DNA of 64,000 nt from Hydractinia symbiolongicarpus (GCF_029227915.1 NC_079884.1:25606001-25670000); one strand, 5' to 3'. Positions 1-13,533 are shown, numbered from the stretch's first letter. Notes: a model not told the origin generated them from the sequence alone. Program-made: numbers and translations.

Positions 1-141
1 TATAGGGCGTTTTTTTTCAAACAAATTGTTGGTATCTAGACGAAAGATGAACACGGTTGAGACATGGCTTGCAAGTAGTAGTTACTCAAAGTTAGGAAGT
101 AAAGAGTTTACCGTGGTGCAGCATTAGTGAAATTTAATATA

Positions 142-284
142 TAGTCGTTGACCCGTGGAAAAATCCACGGGTTCGCCCGTCCTTTTTATACCACATTGCG
201 TGTTTCTCGCTACTTGCACAGCTAAGCTACCATTTTGCGTGGCAGACAGACAGACAGACGTATACGGCTATTATAATAGAGATG
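142..284 (+). repeat. Dispersed repeat, copy 1 (hairpin plus CAGACAGA tail)
   Basis: It begins TAGTCGTTGACCCGTGG and contains a perfect 8-bp hairpin, CCCGTGGA-AAAA-TCCACGGG, followed by GTTCGCCCGTCC. It ends with CAGACAGACAGACG and TATTATAATAGAGATGA. A diverged second copy lies at 21481-21619 and a 3' fragment at 30262-30301, so this is an interspersed family. I could not assign it to a class; no coding capacity is visible. Confidence 0.7.
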
Positions 285-1041
285 ACAAGCTGGTTCTAGT
301 TCGGTCCTTGCTTAGTCAACTCACGGTTTACAAAAAATTAAGTAACAAAACGCTATTAATTATTTTCTATTTTTTGTTATTATTTAGAATCTGTCAACTT
401 GTTGTCATAGCTGATCACAAATGACTCGACAGATGTAAAAATATCACCAAACTCTTGTGGGCCCTGTAAATTTCGGCCTATAAAATAGTTAGATCAACAA
501 AAGTTGTGCCTGATAAAGGTACCGGAATGTTTTAAGTAAACGCCCCCTATTATCAGACGCCCCCAATCAAACGCCTCTTGTTTACATCGCTGAGTGCTGT
601 ATATCATTTATAGTCCAGTATTCAGGCTGAAAGGTAACGGATATTGCCTCAAACTGACAAATAGTAATCATAACGAATCATCTAAGTGGAAGTTTCAAAA
701 GCAAAAAGCTTTAGACTTAATGAAACAATGAAACAGAGAAGTAGATGGAAGAACATGTAGGTTAAAAGTTTTAGAAAATGTTCCCTAATCAGTATCCCAC
801 AGAACGGCAGAATGTACAACTTTTACATAGTTTGTTCAACCATCGAACCTGTTTCACAACTCTGCTAAAGTATTGAAGCCATATTATCTGTAAATATTTC
901 AAATCTGTAGCAACCAAGTGGAGAGAAGAATCAGAACGGACACCTCCCCCCACCCCCACTACAGATAATTTAAATTACATCTAAACAGTCAATTTTACAA
1001 AAGATTCTCTCATCTGGGTAGCCCATGTCGGCCCGCAAAAT

Positions 1042-1139
1042 CAATCTCGTCTCTAGGGCTCCTTTTCCGCTTCCTGATACGTAGGTAGTGCACCAGTACG
1101 CATATTATAAAGAAGAAAAAAGCTCTGGGGACGAGATTG
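1042..1139. mobile_element. Foldback MITE, CCCCAGGG family, copy 1
   Basis: The terminal inverted repeats are CAATCTCGTCTCTAGGGCT on the left and the complement of AGCTCTGGGGACGAGATTG on the right. GCCCGCAAAA flanks the element on both sides (1031-1040 and 1138-1147), giving a target duplication of about 9-10 bp, depending on how the boundary is drawn. At about 98 bp it is non-autonomous. The same CCCCAGGG arms recur at 5300, 30533, 44013 and 54537. Confidence 0.75.
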
Positions 1140-2096
1140 CCCGCAAAACCATTCACCCGCGCCACTTCCCTTAAAAATATTTTGTTTCACTGTATTTTCG
1201 AACAAGTCAACACAGATTTTCGCACAGTAGAAAAAAGGGGGCAGCTATATAGTGGCTTAAAGCTAGGGACCATGGATTTAAAAACAGTAGCTAATGGTTG
1301 GTACTTTCTAAGTTGGTAAAGGTCACGTGATATTGTAATGCCAACGAAGGGTTTTTATTAGTTACAGCAGTCATTATAATTTTAGGGAAAAATTACATTT
1401 ACAAAATCAACCCTATATTATATTAATATTATAATATATTATCAACTAAATGCCGGCTTTCTTACTGCGGCATCTGGCATGGGCGAAGTTCTCGCCTACC
1501 TACTTCCAGTAACTGTTGCCCCGGCTCTTAAAAGAACGTTTTAATTCGAAATATAATCTCATTTTAGACTAAATTTGACTTAAAGGGAGCTTCATTTAAC
1601 TCAAACATTTGTTAAGTCGAAACTATTTTCCTTGGTACCTTGGAAGTTTGAGTTACCGTGAGTTAACTGTATGTTAATTGTTATTTAAAGTTTTCTGCAC
1701 AAGAGTATGGCTGTCCGTGTTTTCACACAAGCTACGTTAGTGGCACATGATATACAACCTAATCACTATAAAAAAAGTGTAACCTTAGCCAATGAATAGA
1801 GAAAAAAACAATATTTTTTATTTGCGATTTTTTTTTAAATAATTCTTTAAAATTGAGTACCGTAAATATTAGAGTTTAAATAAAAAATACAAAAAAGTAT
1901 TAAAAAAAATTCTGTTAAAATTTGAAACGTATATACACAAAGAATATAAAGTTTTAAATAAGTTAGAAGGCAATTGAATGTAAAATAATGTCTAGTTATA
2001 AAATTTGACGCTGTCAAGGTAGAATTATACTTTGTTTGTGACATTTTTATGGACGACCTTGCAGGATAAAACTCTAAAAAGCGTGCGCGATAATTT

Positions 2097-4308
2097 TTAA
2101 ATATGTCCGTCACATGCGTACCAAGGTGCCGACGGAACTAAATTGTCGTCGATTTTACTGCCCGTCGTTAAATGATGTGAATTAACGTCATTTATTGACG
2201 TCAGTTGTTGTCGTATATCGTTACTTAGTTCCTCAAATTCTTGTTTAATAATAACATTTGAGACGGTATTTTTGTCAAGTGACGTGTTGTTTTGAAGTGA
2301 TATCATGTCATTGTAATTTTGAGTTAGTTCTGAATTGTCGTCCGGTATGCTTTTCTCCGGTGTCAACGGCGGACTGAACACCCTTGGATCGGGTTCGTGT
2401 GTAGAGTTACATGGGCCGGCGCATGCTCCGTCGCATTGTGGAAGTTCATTTATATTTTTAATATTTTTTCTTAACGGATTTGATTGGTTAAATGTTTTGA
2501 CGCAATTTTTCGTGCGACAGTTGTACGGCTTTTCAGTTGAATGCACGTGCATATGTTTCTTTCTGTCGGAGGAATTTGCGAAACGTCGGTCGCAACTAGG
2601 ATACTCACAGGGGAATGGCTTTTCTCCTAAAATATACATGACAAAAAAGTTAAAAACATATATTCTTATCTAATCTGATTTCCCAAAGACGAAGCTTTAT
2701 AAAAGTGGATTAGAAACGAAGGTGTGTTGTGCGAGTAAGAAAATAAATAAATACGTTAAATTGACGTACCTGCTCTCTTACCTGTGTGCGTCCTCTTATG
2801 AATCTTCAAATTTTCAGACCGGGCGAATAACTTCCCGCATCCCGGAAAAGGACATGGAAAAGGTTTTTCGCCGGTATGCACACGTATATGATTAACTAAC
2901 TTGTATTTAGCTTTGAATGGGAGCAAATTCCTGCTGCAGTTTTGCCAGTGGCAGACATACTCGTTGTTGTCAAGCCGAGTAATGTGCTCGTCATTGATGT
3001 GTCGGACAATATCTTGCATGATTGTGAACTGTTTGTTGCATGGCTTGGATTTAGGAAATGGTGTTTGGTCTATCCACATACACGTAAGAATTTGATTGGT
3101 CGGTTGTCTGAGATACCTACAAATACAAATTTTGAAATTCTTAAGGCTAAGCAAAAGAAATTTCGCTAATACAAGTTTACATATTTCCGGTTGTGTAAAT
3201 TTTCCCTTTAATGCGGTTCTTGTATGTGTTAGTTTACAAGTAGAGGTTTTGTGGAATGTTAATTGTGCTTTTTAAGGGTGCATCCAATTGAAGTTGTCAC
3301 AAAAGAAAATGAGAATCGGAACTTTATGTGCGTGACGTCAAAAACTCGACACTAAACAAGGTAATTCTCTTAAGGTACTTCAGCAATTGTATTCAATATA
3401 TTTATAAAGTATTCTTTAAAGAGAAATTACTTAGAACTACTTAAAAAGTGTTTCCTGCTTGCATTTTGAGGCATAAAAAAAGCGAGAAAAGTAACTCGCT
3501 ATGCGAGCTTTAGTGACAATAAGGAAACGTTCACTTCCTATTTTTGTTCAGTCAAGAAAAGCATCGAAGAGAGTAGTTGAGACTAAAAAGAAAGAAAATA
3601 TCTTGTGACTTACCAGTAATTTGGATACCCAGGGTAGAAAGGTGACTGCATATAAAATTCTTGTTTAGCTGGTCCAAAAATGTCATTTACTTGTGGGTAG
3701 GCTCTATATCCAGGAAAAGAGGGCATGTTTGGAATACCTAATGGTGCAATCGATGGTCGGTGAGAATTCGGACTGGGTAGTTGGTTAGCCATGGGTGGTA
3801 TTATCTCATGCGTGTAAAATGGATGCGTTTGAACGCTTGCTTTGATTTCTAAGGAGGGTTTTATATCCATACTGTTCATGATAGATACTGGAATGTTATT
3901 TCCAACGGCTTGAACATTGCCAGGTGCGGCAAACATACCAAAAGATTGTGTAGGATAACTGTTCATACATGAACTTGATACTGATGTTGGGTCAAATAAC
4001 GTTGAATGTGTTGTAAAAAAAGGTGCTTCTTGTCTTGTGGGTGAGCGTAAGTCGCCGTTGTAGTCGTGAGGACTTAAAGATAAACTAGACTGGGAACCAG
4101 ATCTTTGGAAGGCTGTTGGTGAGCAGCTTGAGTAATAGCCTGGTGACTTATCATCCAACGACGGGCTGTGCCGATTGTGAATGGAATTAGCCGATGGTAT
4201 ATTTTCCAGATGGGTGGCAGAGTTATCCATACTTTCTGAAACGGAATACATTGCGTCGTTAAAATATGATGATTCAGCGCAAATAAAGTCGGAATCTTTC
4301 ACGACCAT
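2097..4308 (-). CDS. ZIC-like: Zic-family zinc-finger transcription factor
   Basis: This is a nuclear DNA-binding regulator of the Gli/Zic family. Three exons join in frame (4308-3614, 3116-2782, 2626-2097; GT-AG; 1560 nt, 519 residues). Finger 1 has the Zic-type long C-to-C spacing (cysteines near residues 244 and 259). Finger 2 has the CxWxxC form, with [20 protein letters not shown] after it. Fingers 3 and 4 carry [15 protein letters not shown] and [14 protein letters not shown], both Zic signatures. Finger 5 keeps two cysteines (C380, C385, spacing four rather than two) but has N398 and I402 where the zinc-binding histidines belong. The N-terminal 230 residues are rich in Ser, Pro, Tyr and Asn without clear domains. 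The start at 4308 has a good context (GACATGG). A likely 5' UTR acceptor (AATATTAG) sits just upstream at 4337, so the longer in-frame ATG at 4365 is less likely. Confidence 0.94.
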
Positions 4309-5299
4309 GTCTTTTTCAAATATGTAGATGCGGTTGCTAATATTAAAAAAATAATAAATAATCAATTTATTTTTTTTTCTTTTGGCACCTTCGTCTATGC
4401 TTGGCTTTGTTGCAAGTGATTACACATTAAACACGGAATTCAATAAATACATTATTTTGTGTCTCGATAAGTCAAGTTTGTTTTTAAACCCAAAAGAAAA
4501 TAAACAAAGACGAACAAGTACACCGCTTAAGATTGTGGTTGATCTTTACGATGAGAGTTTGCTAGCGGCGTGTCCGCTATATCAACACAGACGATTGCTA
4601 CCCTGTGCAACCAGTCTATAATTTGAAGTATTTTTATTTCCCATTCGGCTTAATTAAAAAGAAATTGTGGCGAAAAAAAAACTACTTGAAATGAAGCTTT
4701 GTAGTGTATTTCAATGGTTTGCCATTTATTGTTACCGGCGGGTGGTGGTGTTTCGCAACACATTCACCGGAAGTGCGACAAGTAAAAACATCACGCGTTT
4801 ACTCGCACGTACGCACACCGTCGCCATACAAGCAACGCTGTAACGTTTTTCAACACAGACAACACTCTTCAGCAATTCTAAGTTGATTAAACACTGAGAC
4901 AAAGAAAAAATCAATGAACAATAAGAAATTGAGTTTGTTAATCACTTGACATCAGTGCGTAAGCGCCATACCACAATTATCCAGCATGCAAATTTTACAT
5001 TTCTAAACATATATATATATTTGTTTGTTTTTTTTGCTTGCATTACAAAACTAATATTGACAGGCGAATGAATTCCACATCTAAAGTTTAAAATGACGAA
5101 CATGATTGCAGTATTATATTTATTGATTGATTTGTTTATTTCGAAGATAAATAAGGGATTTTCTTTCTTGTCAAGTCACGCTCTCTATTGTAAACGCCTT
5201 CTTACCCAGGACGATCCATTACTTCCCTAAGTGTCCAATGACATTAAATTTTTTTAATTTTTTTGTAAATTATTAAAAGAAAGACAAAGTGTGGGTGAC

Positions 5300-5400
5300 C
5301 GAGCTTGTCCCAGGGCATCTTGTATCTTTTCTGACCCCTGATGTTCGTATCGCCGTCCCGGGGTCAGAAAATATACAAGATGCCCTGGGGACAAGGTTGG
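5300..5400. mobile_element. Foldback MITE, CCCCAGGG family, copy 2, with 9-bp target duplication
   Basis: Two arms of about 40 bp pair almost perfectly. The left arm contains CAGGGCATCTTGTATCTTTT and TCTGACCCC; the right arm contains its complement, ending in GATGCCCTGGGGACAAGG. About 20 bp separate the arms. The 9-bp direct repeat GTGGGTGAC flanks it exactly (5291-5299 and 5401-5409). This is the cleanest copy in the window and defines the target duplication length. Confidence 0.88.
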
Positions 5401-7076
5401 GTGGGTGACGCCAGTAGCGTCAAAGCGTAACCTAGTTGTCCATCAACTGTTAGTTCAGTCGTTTTGTTGTCTAAATTTTATTTTTTCCATATTTTTAACC
5501 TAGAAATAAATTAATGTGAAGTTTAGCAAATAATTTTTTTTTTGTTATTGGTGGAAATGACAATAAATGTAACAGAGAGGATTTTTGTTCAATGATTATT
5601 TGTTGTGAGAACATTTGAAACCAGGAAATACAGCTAAGTTGGAAGTCAAAAGCAAAACAAACAAAGTTAAAGACGAATATAAATAAAACATGACAGACGT
5701 TTTAAATGTTCTAAAGTTAATAATAAAGAAAAGCGTTTATTCAATTTTGGGTAAATTCCCCAAAAACATATCCAGACATCTTTATTTTTTTTGATGGAGA
5801 TTGGAAAATCTGTTCTTATAAGAAAAACAAACAAACCAAGAAATTCTTAACCTCACAGTGAGTGATATTATATAGTGTGAAAGACAAACACGGTGCGAAT
5901 AGGGAAGTAATTTACAAATTCTACTTACTCGAAGAGAGCACTGCAAGGCTTTGTATCCTCTTTATATTTCAGGTCAAATCAGCTATAACACTTGAAATTG
6001 TTTCGTCTTATTTAGCTTGTTGATATTCTTTTTGTCAACAAAAATGATATGCAATATAGATAACAAACAAGGCTGTGATTTTACGCTATTTTCTCTTCAC
6101 TATCTCCAAGTTGCTCCTTGCTAGTTAGCAAAATGAATTTGTTTAAAATAAGTTTAATTTTCTTCGTTTTATTTGGTGCTTGAGAAAGAGTGATTGACAT
6201 AGTATTTTATAAAACAACTTTGCTAACTGCGAGGGATTAAGTATTGAACAAACCCCCCTGCTGATGGGACAAGATATAAAAAATAACCTTCAAAGATCCC
6301 AAAATATTGTCAAAAATATAACTATTATTTTTCTTTATATTAAGTAAACTTGTTTTTTCCTCGTATTTTAATAAATAACCAATTGGTATTTTAGCCTGTG
6401 TCTTCTCAAAACACGTCTAAATTTCTCATTTGTTTTCTAGCAAACAATAAACTAAGACGGGGGTACATATATAATTACTTTGCAGTCTGACAGTATATAA
6501 ATAAGTCAATATTTAAAAACAAAGGAACATGATTTTTTTTTTTTTTTGAAGAAAAAAGATTCATTGGTAATTGAGAGTAGCTTATACCTTTTCGACTGTT
6601 GAAATTTTGTCTGACGGAATTTTCTTTCCGTGTGACGTCATCTCTGAATTTTGTGATAAAAATCAGTGATAAAATTTATCCTTTTAAAATGGTTAAAATT
6701 TTTAATTATTTTGGAAAAAATGCTGTAGGTTAGCCAATAAAGGTTTTTCAGCGGCGGCGGGTTCAAAAAGGCGGGAAATCTACCTTAAGGTAGACCAAAC
6801 GTTTTAATAAAATAAGAATAGAAACCTTTGTGGAGAAATTCGCCAGGTTTATTATAGTCTAGAAAAATATTAAGCCTGCGCCATATTGCATTTAAGCAGT
6901 ATGGCGCTGCAAATAAGAAGGCAATAAATTAGACGCAAAACCGGAACAATAAAAAGCATGTTTCGTAAAATTTCATTTGTGTCTCAATACACAATCGGGG
7001 ATTATTTTACATAATGTGAAGTCTTGGCACAAGATGTAAAGTTAGTTTTAAAAAGTCGACATTGCAAATAGAAACA

Positions 7077-7107
7077 AACAAACAAACAAACAAACAAATC
7101 AATGAAT
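7077..7107. repeat. (CAAA)n simple repeat
   Basis: About six to seven uninterrupted CAAA units, seen directly. Confidence 0.9.
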
Positions 7108-7397
7108 CAATTGTATAAATATTTCAAAGTAAAGCTTGGTAACAAGAAAGCATTGTGGGCGAGGTAAGCAGCATTTTGATCGGCTCACACATTACACATT
7201 AGGTATGTAAAAACTAAAATCATAAAAAGAAAATATACCAAGTTAAGAACATTCTTAGCTTCGCATGGCTTTAGAATTAAGAACATTATTCAAAGTCAAT
7301 GATGAGCTAACCATGTTACTTTTTTTCACCATTTTTAACTTGAAAAAAAAGTACAATTTTATTGTTTTAATATGTTGTAAATTTATTGTTCTCACCA

Positions 7398-7430
7398 TGG
7401 TTGTTGTTGTTGTTGTTGTTGTTGTTGTCT
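7398..7430. repeat. (GTT)n microsatellite
   Basis: About ten GTT units in a row. They produce artefactual poly-Val and poly-Thr reading frames on the two strands. Confidence 0.9.
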
Positions 7431-10400
7431 GTAAAGACATTAATCAAATCAAAAATGAAGTAAACGCTACAAGCTTTTAGGCACATAACTTTTCTTTCGC
7501 TCATTCATTAGACGACAAAAAATTAATTAAATTGACAGACTGGTCAAACCTGTCATTCAAATAATGATTATAAACAAAAACAAAAAAATCAATATAAAAA
7601 GAATGGAGGGCTGCAGTGTTTCCTCCAAGAGTCTAAAAATGTTTCCGGTGTGACGGAAATTAGTCCCAGTGTGTGGACAGCATGTGGTTGTGTGATGTGT
7701 TCGGATCTTCTTTGTCGAGATTTTGTTCATCTGTCGACATTTCATTTAAAGTATTGATTGCATTAACGATTTATAAATTTAATTCTGAGATCTAATTTTT
7801 CTATCCCAACTTCTCTCTCTGATTTTATTCACCGTTGTACAATTTTATTGTTTAAAATAACAAGGAACTTTTAATTAAAATCTCAAAAACATTTTTGCCG
7901 ACACCACCCTCGATTAAATTATATATATTTTTTGTTGTTTTTAAATAATGATATTATGAAGCCCTGTATAACCATATTTGGGTAAAAATATCTCCTTTGC
8001 AAAGTCAGTCCCGAGTGTTTGCAGAAGCTAAACAACCTGACTTTAAATTGTTGACGTTGCAGATTTAAATTTGTAATTCAATAATCTTTTTGAGTGATGA
8101 GTTCGCACTGTTAATCCACAAGCAGTCACAGATTCCAAATCCAGCTTGCGTGAGGAAATGTTGTACTACTGAGCAATACAATATTTTGTTAGATAAAGTT
8201 GCACGAAATATTTACCCTTTCTTGTTGCTAGTAGTAACAAGAAGCAACCCTTCATTAGGTAGAATGCACGGAATCATTTTGAGTATTTTTGTTGGCTGGA
8301 AATGATTGCTGTTGTTACTTTTGGGTCCGTAGTTATTTATATCTGGTAATCAAAAACGTTACTTTTTCGTTTTCTGTTAAAAAACCAATCCTAAAAATGT
8401 GATTTTCCAACAATGAAAAATTTGTTAGACCTAAATTTCGTGTTGTTTAAATTCTATACAAAAAATTGAAGAATCCTGCAATGTCCTTAAGTTTTGAGAT
8501 TTGCAAGTAAATTGGTAATCGGTGACATGTGCCGACGGAATTTAAGATGTAAAAATTATTGCAGCAGGCGAAGAAGCAAATAATGCAAGTATTATATTGC
8601 TCTAAACTAACCAATCGAGTTATACTGTACAATAAAATGTCAAATTGTGAAATGATACCGACTGCTACAAAGGGTTAAAGAACTCCAACGTAAATTTTGT
8701 TTATTTTGCTTTTGTACCTCGATCACCGCGTGCAGTCTAACAAAGCCGCACACCGTTATGTGTTCGAACAAATTATACCACAATATTTATCAACAAAAAC
8801 ACTAGAACATTTACCACAAAGTAGATTAACATTTCTGTCCATAATTTGGATAAATTTCAAAGTATTGGCGTCATAGCAGTATCCCAAACAAATGTCACGC
8901 ATGTACAATTAAGGAGTTTTCACTCGCTTTTAATACATGTATCACGCTACGAGGTATCGATTTTGAATAACCATATTTTATTTTTTATTTCTTATTTTTG
9001 TTTCTTGATATAAAAACACTTCAGTATCCTCTCCTTTTGCCACCCGCATGAGTTTTGTCTACTCAATGTTTTCTTTCTTCCAAAGATTTTAAACTTAGAA
9101 AGCTTATTCGAGACAAATTCTCTTTATATTTTACGCGCGAAAGAAAAAAATTAATAAATTTTATCGCGCCTTTATTTATACAAAATCGTGGCAACCGAAG
9201 TAAAATTATTTTCTTATTGATTTTCTTTTGGGCATAAAAGCTCATTCTGTTTCTGTCGTGAAAAAAATATGAGATAAGGGTAATTGTTGTTGGAAAGAAA
9301 GCAGAATTTGTGATGAAGTTTTCTAAAAATGTTCTGAATTGTAAATAAAGTTACTTATGTATTTTCGCCCCAAGGCGTCTCCTGGTCCTTCAGCCATTAT
9401 TATGGAGCGGCCAATATTTTCACTGCTGTTAAATCAATCGAAGAAGAGACGAGGTAACAAATTTCTCTTTTCGTTGTTTCTCATTCACAGGGAAAGACCA
9501 ACGAAATCCATATTATTGGAACAACATCTTACCATCTTCATTCTTATTAATTTTTTTTGTTATGAAATTAAGAATACTGATATTTTAAAAAATTGCTGGA
9601 AATGTTGCAGTCTTTGGGACTATACATCAAACTTTTTGTTATGAAAACGAGTATTACATCCTGAAAAGAATGTAAGACACAATAAGTTATATTTTATTCT
9701 ACAGCCAAATAAGAAACTCGCAAAAAAGAAAAATAGTTTTTAAAAATAATGAAGTTCTTCCCTGACTATAGTTTCCGCCGCTAGCGTGGCAAATAAGCTC
9801 CGCTTTTTTAGTATTTTGCTAAGTAATTTAACCCAACTCGTTTTTGTATAAATTTAACAACTGGATGAGCAAGAATATTAGCAGTTATGAAAAACCAAAA
9901 AAATGTGCACGTGCTAGAGACGTACGCGACAAAGTTTATGTTAATTCATAAGAAAGATACGTGATGAAAATGTTTTTGATTCTCCGACTTCGGATACATA
10001 AAAGGCTACTTTATTATTTTATGAAAGGATTGTTCATATGACAAGACTCGCTCACTTAATAGTCTGGTATAAAATAATGCTGTGATGTATGGAATAAATA
10101 AGACGAACTATTTTACAAAAAAGGTACTGACTTATTGGATCAAATTAAATGACAAATTTTCTGTTTTTAGGCACGCTTTTGTGTGCATTATTTGTTTTGT
10201 AACTTATTTTAACAAATTAAATTTAAAGTTTGCGCTGTCCTTTTGCAATGGACGTGACCCAAACAGTAAAAGAAAAAAAAACAAATAAGCAACACTTTTA
10301 TACAGAAGAACGAATATCTTTATAATTTGTTTAGAAACGTTGTTTAGTTATTAAGAAACGCCTTTAATGGCCAGGGCTGTGACAGGCTCCAGTGGGGCGT

Positions 10401-13400
10401 GGAAGGGGCGGGGGGACTATCCCCTTTTTTGGCGTCCAAGCTATGTATTAGTTAAGCACTTATTAAACTCAGCAACACCAATTAGTGGCTGTTAAGAAAC
10501 ACTCAAGGTTGGACTAAAGAAATGGGTTTCCTATAAAAATTATTGTTCTCGTTTTTGATTGAAGGAAGTATATTTTTCTGCCGATTTTTTGCGAGCTAAG
10601 CTGAGAAGAGTTAGAAAATAAATAAAAATTGGAGAAAACATATCTGACAAAAGACTTAGTTAAAAAGATTTTTGTCTTCTTTACAGTATGTCGAGAAAAC
10701 GGTTTTTGTTAGCTTTTTACGATTTTTTTCTGCGATAAAAGCGATTTTCAAATATTGCATTCAATAAACGTATACTCTCATTAAACCACACATTCTCGTT
10801 ATAGGAATCCTTAAGATAAACACTCTCCTGTGAAATGTAGCTAATAGTAGCCAAGAAGCGCTGCGATGGAAATTACATTTTTGTAAACAAAAAGCAACGT
10901 TTTCTAACATACCAAAGGTAATACGTCTAGTATTTCACTATAAAACATTCATCGAAAATTTAGGGGTCGCTTACACTTATCCGAAGTGAAACTTACGACG
11001 GTGTTGGTAGCTAAGATAAAAAGTTCTTACGTTACAGGTATCGAAAACAAGCAGAAATAAATTGTGAGCCGAAGTGAGTTACACTTCCGGAAACGTAACT
11101 CACCCTAAATCTTCGAGGGACATTTTATCATGAAATACTAAACTTATTGTATTCAGTATGTGTTGAACCGTTGCATTATGGTCACGAACTGGTTGTATGA
11201 CAAAGTAACAACAGCAACATCTCTTGGAAAAACTCAAATTGCATTATCCCTAAGGAGGTTTTTTTCCTTGGCTTGTCGTCTAAAAAATCCGCCAACCGTG
11301 TGAATGTGACGTCACTTGATACAAAAACAAAATAAATTGAGTATTTTTCTTAAAAAACCCTCACGCTGCCAACCCAACATCTTCATTGTGTTAGTTGAAA
11401 CTATTGCATGACCATTGACCATTTTAGCGTCAACATTCTTAAGCAATGTCATCACACAGTTAGCTATTTTTAACAACATTGCATCATGTTGTCTTTTGAC
11501 ATATTTTACATGGTCGAGAGCTTATCCGGGATACACAGAAGATCGTGTCCTTAAATTAATCGCATTTTCTCTTATGACATACTTAAAGTTTATTTTAAAG
11601 GCCACCTCCTTTAGCCTACAGTGTAGCAGCTATCTGGACAGTGCCCTGAAAACGAAGTTGGGTAAAAATGAGTTTCCACTTTGCCCTTGTTTTCAACAAA
11701 AATAAAAAGGAATAAAAATGGGTAAAAATATACCTACAACTAAACCTTTAACTCTTCGTATAACACATCATGGTTAAAAAAAAATTAACGCATGCGCAGA
11801 AACTGCATAATTTCCAAACTTTAATCACAAAAAATATGCACTTCTTCCATGTAATGAGGAGTCATAGTTACAGCGTCTTTAAAAAAGATGTCCTGATTCA
11901 AAGCATAAGTTATCACCATAACTTCTGTCTGTGGGAATTATAACGAACAAACTGTCTAAAGGTTGAATAGACGTCTGTTTATGCGTTTCATAATATTGTT
12001 AGTACAGAGAGAGTAGCAGTGAAGTGCGGATAATTCTACCTGCGTTCACCGTTACGAAAGTTTTTTCATTCACGTCATTAACGCGTTGAAAACTGTTCAT
12101 TGTGAATTGAAACATATATAAAAGGGTGAGAAAGATATTTTAAGGTTTTTTTGGAAAAAGGTCGTGAAGAGAACAAACGTCTTCGTGTTTTGTGGATTTA
12201 TGTATATATAGTCATACATAGAGGGAACTTTGAATGATAATTTAATAAATAGAGCTTCAGTTGGGAAAGTTGAATGTATTAATGGGTGATTGACAAGTTA
12301 AAAGAAAATGAAAAGATGAATGACGAAGAAGATTTTGAGTGAAAAAAGAAACTTCGTTTAAATTTCGTTTAAATTCTAAAGAATGGACCAATGGAAAACA
12401 CGCAATTTTTAAGAAAGTGTGATTGAATTCTGTTTGTTGTGAGGCATACAAATTTAGCGTGAGCGGATTTTATCTGTTTGCAGAAGATCTATTCTCCCAT
12501 CTAGATGAAAATGTCAATCTTTTCGAGCACTGCAAAGCTGCGAAGACGCCATGCTGTTTACACAGTATTGTACTGCGAATTACATGTCTCAGAGATTTAA
12601 GCATAAGATACATAAAAATTATTATCAAAGACAAGTGTTTTAATCTAAATATTGACACAGTCATTTAACCTGTCATCTTTTATGACTGACGAATGTATAT
12701 ATGCCAAGACTAAATGTTGACTTATAGTCGGCAATGCTACTTGAAACTTTGGAAAGACGATTAGAAATCTGTACCGTTTCTTCATGCAAGAGGAGGAGAC
12801 TTTATCCCTAGAAACAATACCTTCATAAACCCGCTCCATTTTTAAGGCATGAAGGAAAAAGGTAAACATCCGCGGTGTATAACTTTTAAAACATCGCCTC
12901 TTAACATAGCCTCTTTAAAACATCGTCTCTTTTAAAGCGCCTTTTAATTACGTTACGTTAATGACTGCAGCGTTCAACGTTCAAACGTTGACGCTTGATA
13001 TGCATAATTTCAAGTACGTTAAAGATGGCAGTGTTTTACGAATTTACAATGGTTGTTTAAAAGATTCCCCGTCTGCAAACTTTCAGAAGCTGACTAACTT
13101 CTAAAGCTACCAAAATCCAGTCATCGTGGCTAGAATAAAAATTCTAATGCGCATGCCCAGATACAAAATACTGGGAGATGTGGTAAAGAAAGCCTTTTTG
13201 GTTTCTCTTGTTTTTTCAGAAGAAAACAAATAATAGATTGATTGTATATAGTGTCTTACTTTTTTATTTCATGATAACGTTTGTTTGGGAAGGCCAACAA
13301 TAACACTGGTACATCAGTGTTACACTGTCCATCAAAATTGACATTGCTTTTTCACTTTGTTGTCATTTGGTTTTCCCGCGAAATATCAGTATTGCAAACG

Positions 13401-13440
13401 ATTGCTTCCCATAATCCTAATTGAATACCAAGATTTTTGA

Positions 13441-13533
13441 GTTATACATGCCTATATTGTGAAGCTTGATAAACGCCCTGCGTTATACATGCCTATATTG
13501 TGAAGCTTGATAAACGCCCTGGGCGTTTATTAT
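13441..13533. repeat. 41-bp tandem duplication ending in a palindrome
   Basis: A 41-bp unit (GTTATACATGCCTATATTGT and onward) occurs twice back to back, at 13441-13481 and 13482-13522, differing only at the last base. The second copy runs into the palindrome ATAAACGCCC-T-GGGCGTTTAT. ATAAACGCCC-type words recur at about 537, 14437 and 17823, so this may be the end of a dispersed element. Confidence 0.85.

Larger units (their letters stand above)
1..2096. other. Gene-free left flank and 3' side of the Zic gene
   Basis: I see no supportable coding exon here. The stretch holds a dispersed repeat copy (142-284), a short cluster of ACGCCCC-like motifs (537-590) and a small foldback element (1042-1139). 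The part from about 1800 to 2096 lies directly 3' of the Zic stop codon and is AT-rich, as expected for its 3' UTR. Its end cannot be fixed from sequence alone. Confidence 0.6.

Noticed and set aside
142-284. Hammerhead ribozyme
   Set aside because: A hairpin is present but the conserved CTGATGA and GAAA core could not be found.
9357-9644. 95-codon plus-strand frame
   Set aside because: No domain, AT-rich composition without coding character, no splice partners.
11415-11705. 96-codon plus-strand frame
   Set aside because: No domain or context; comparable with chance frames in this gene-free region.
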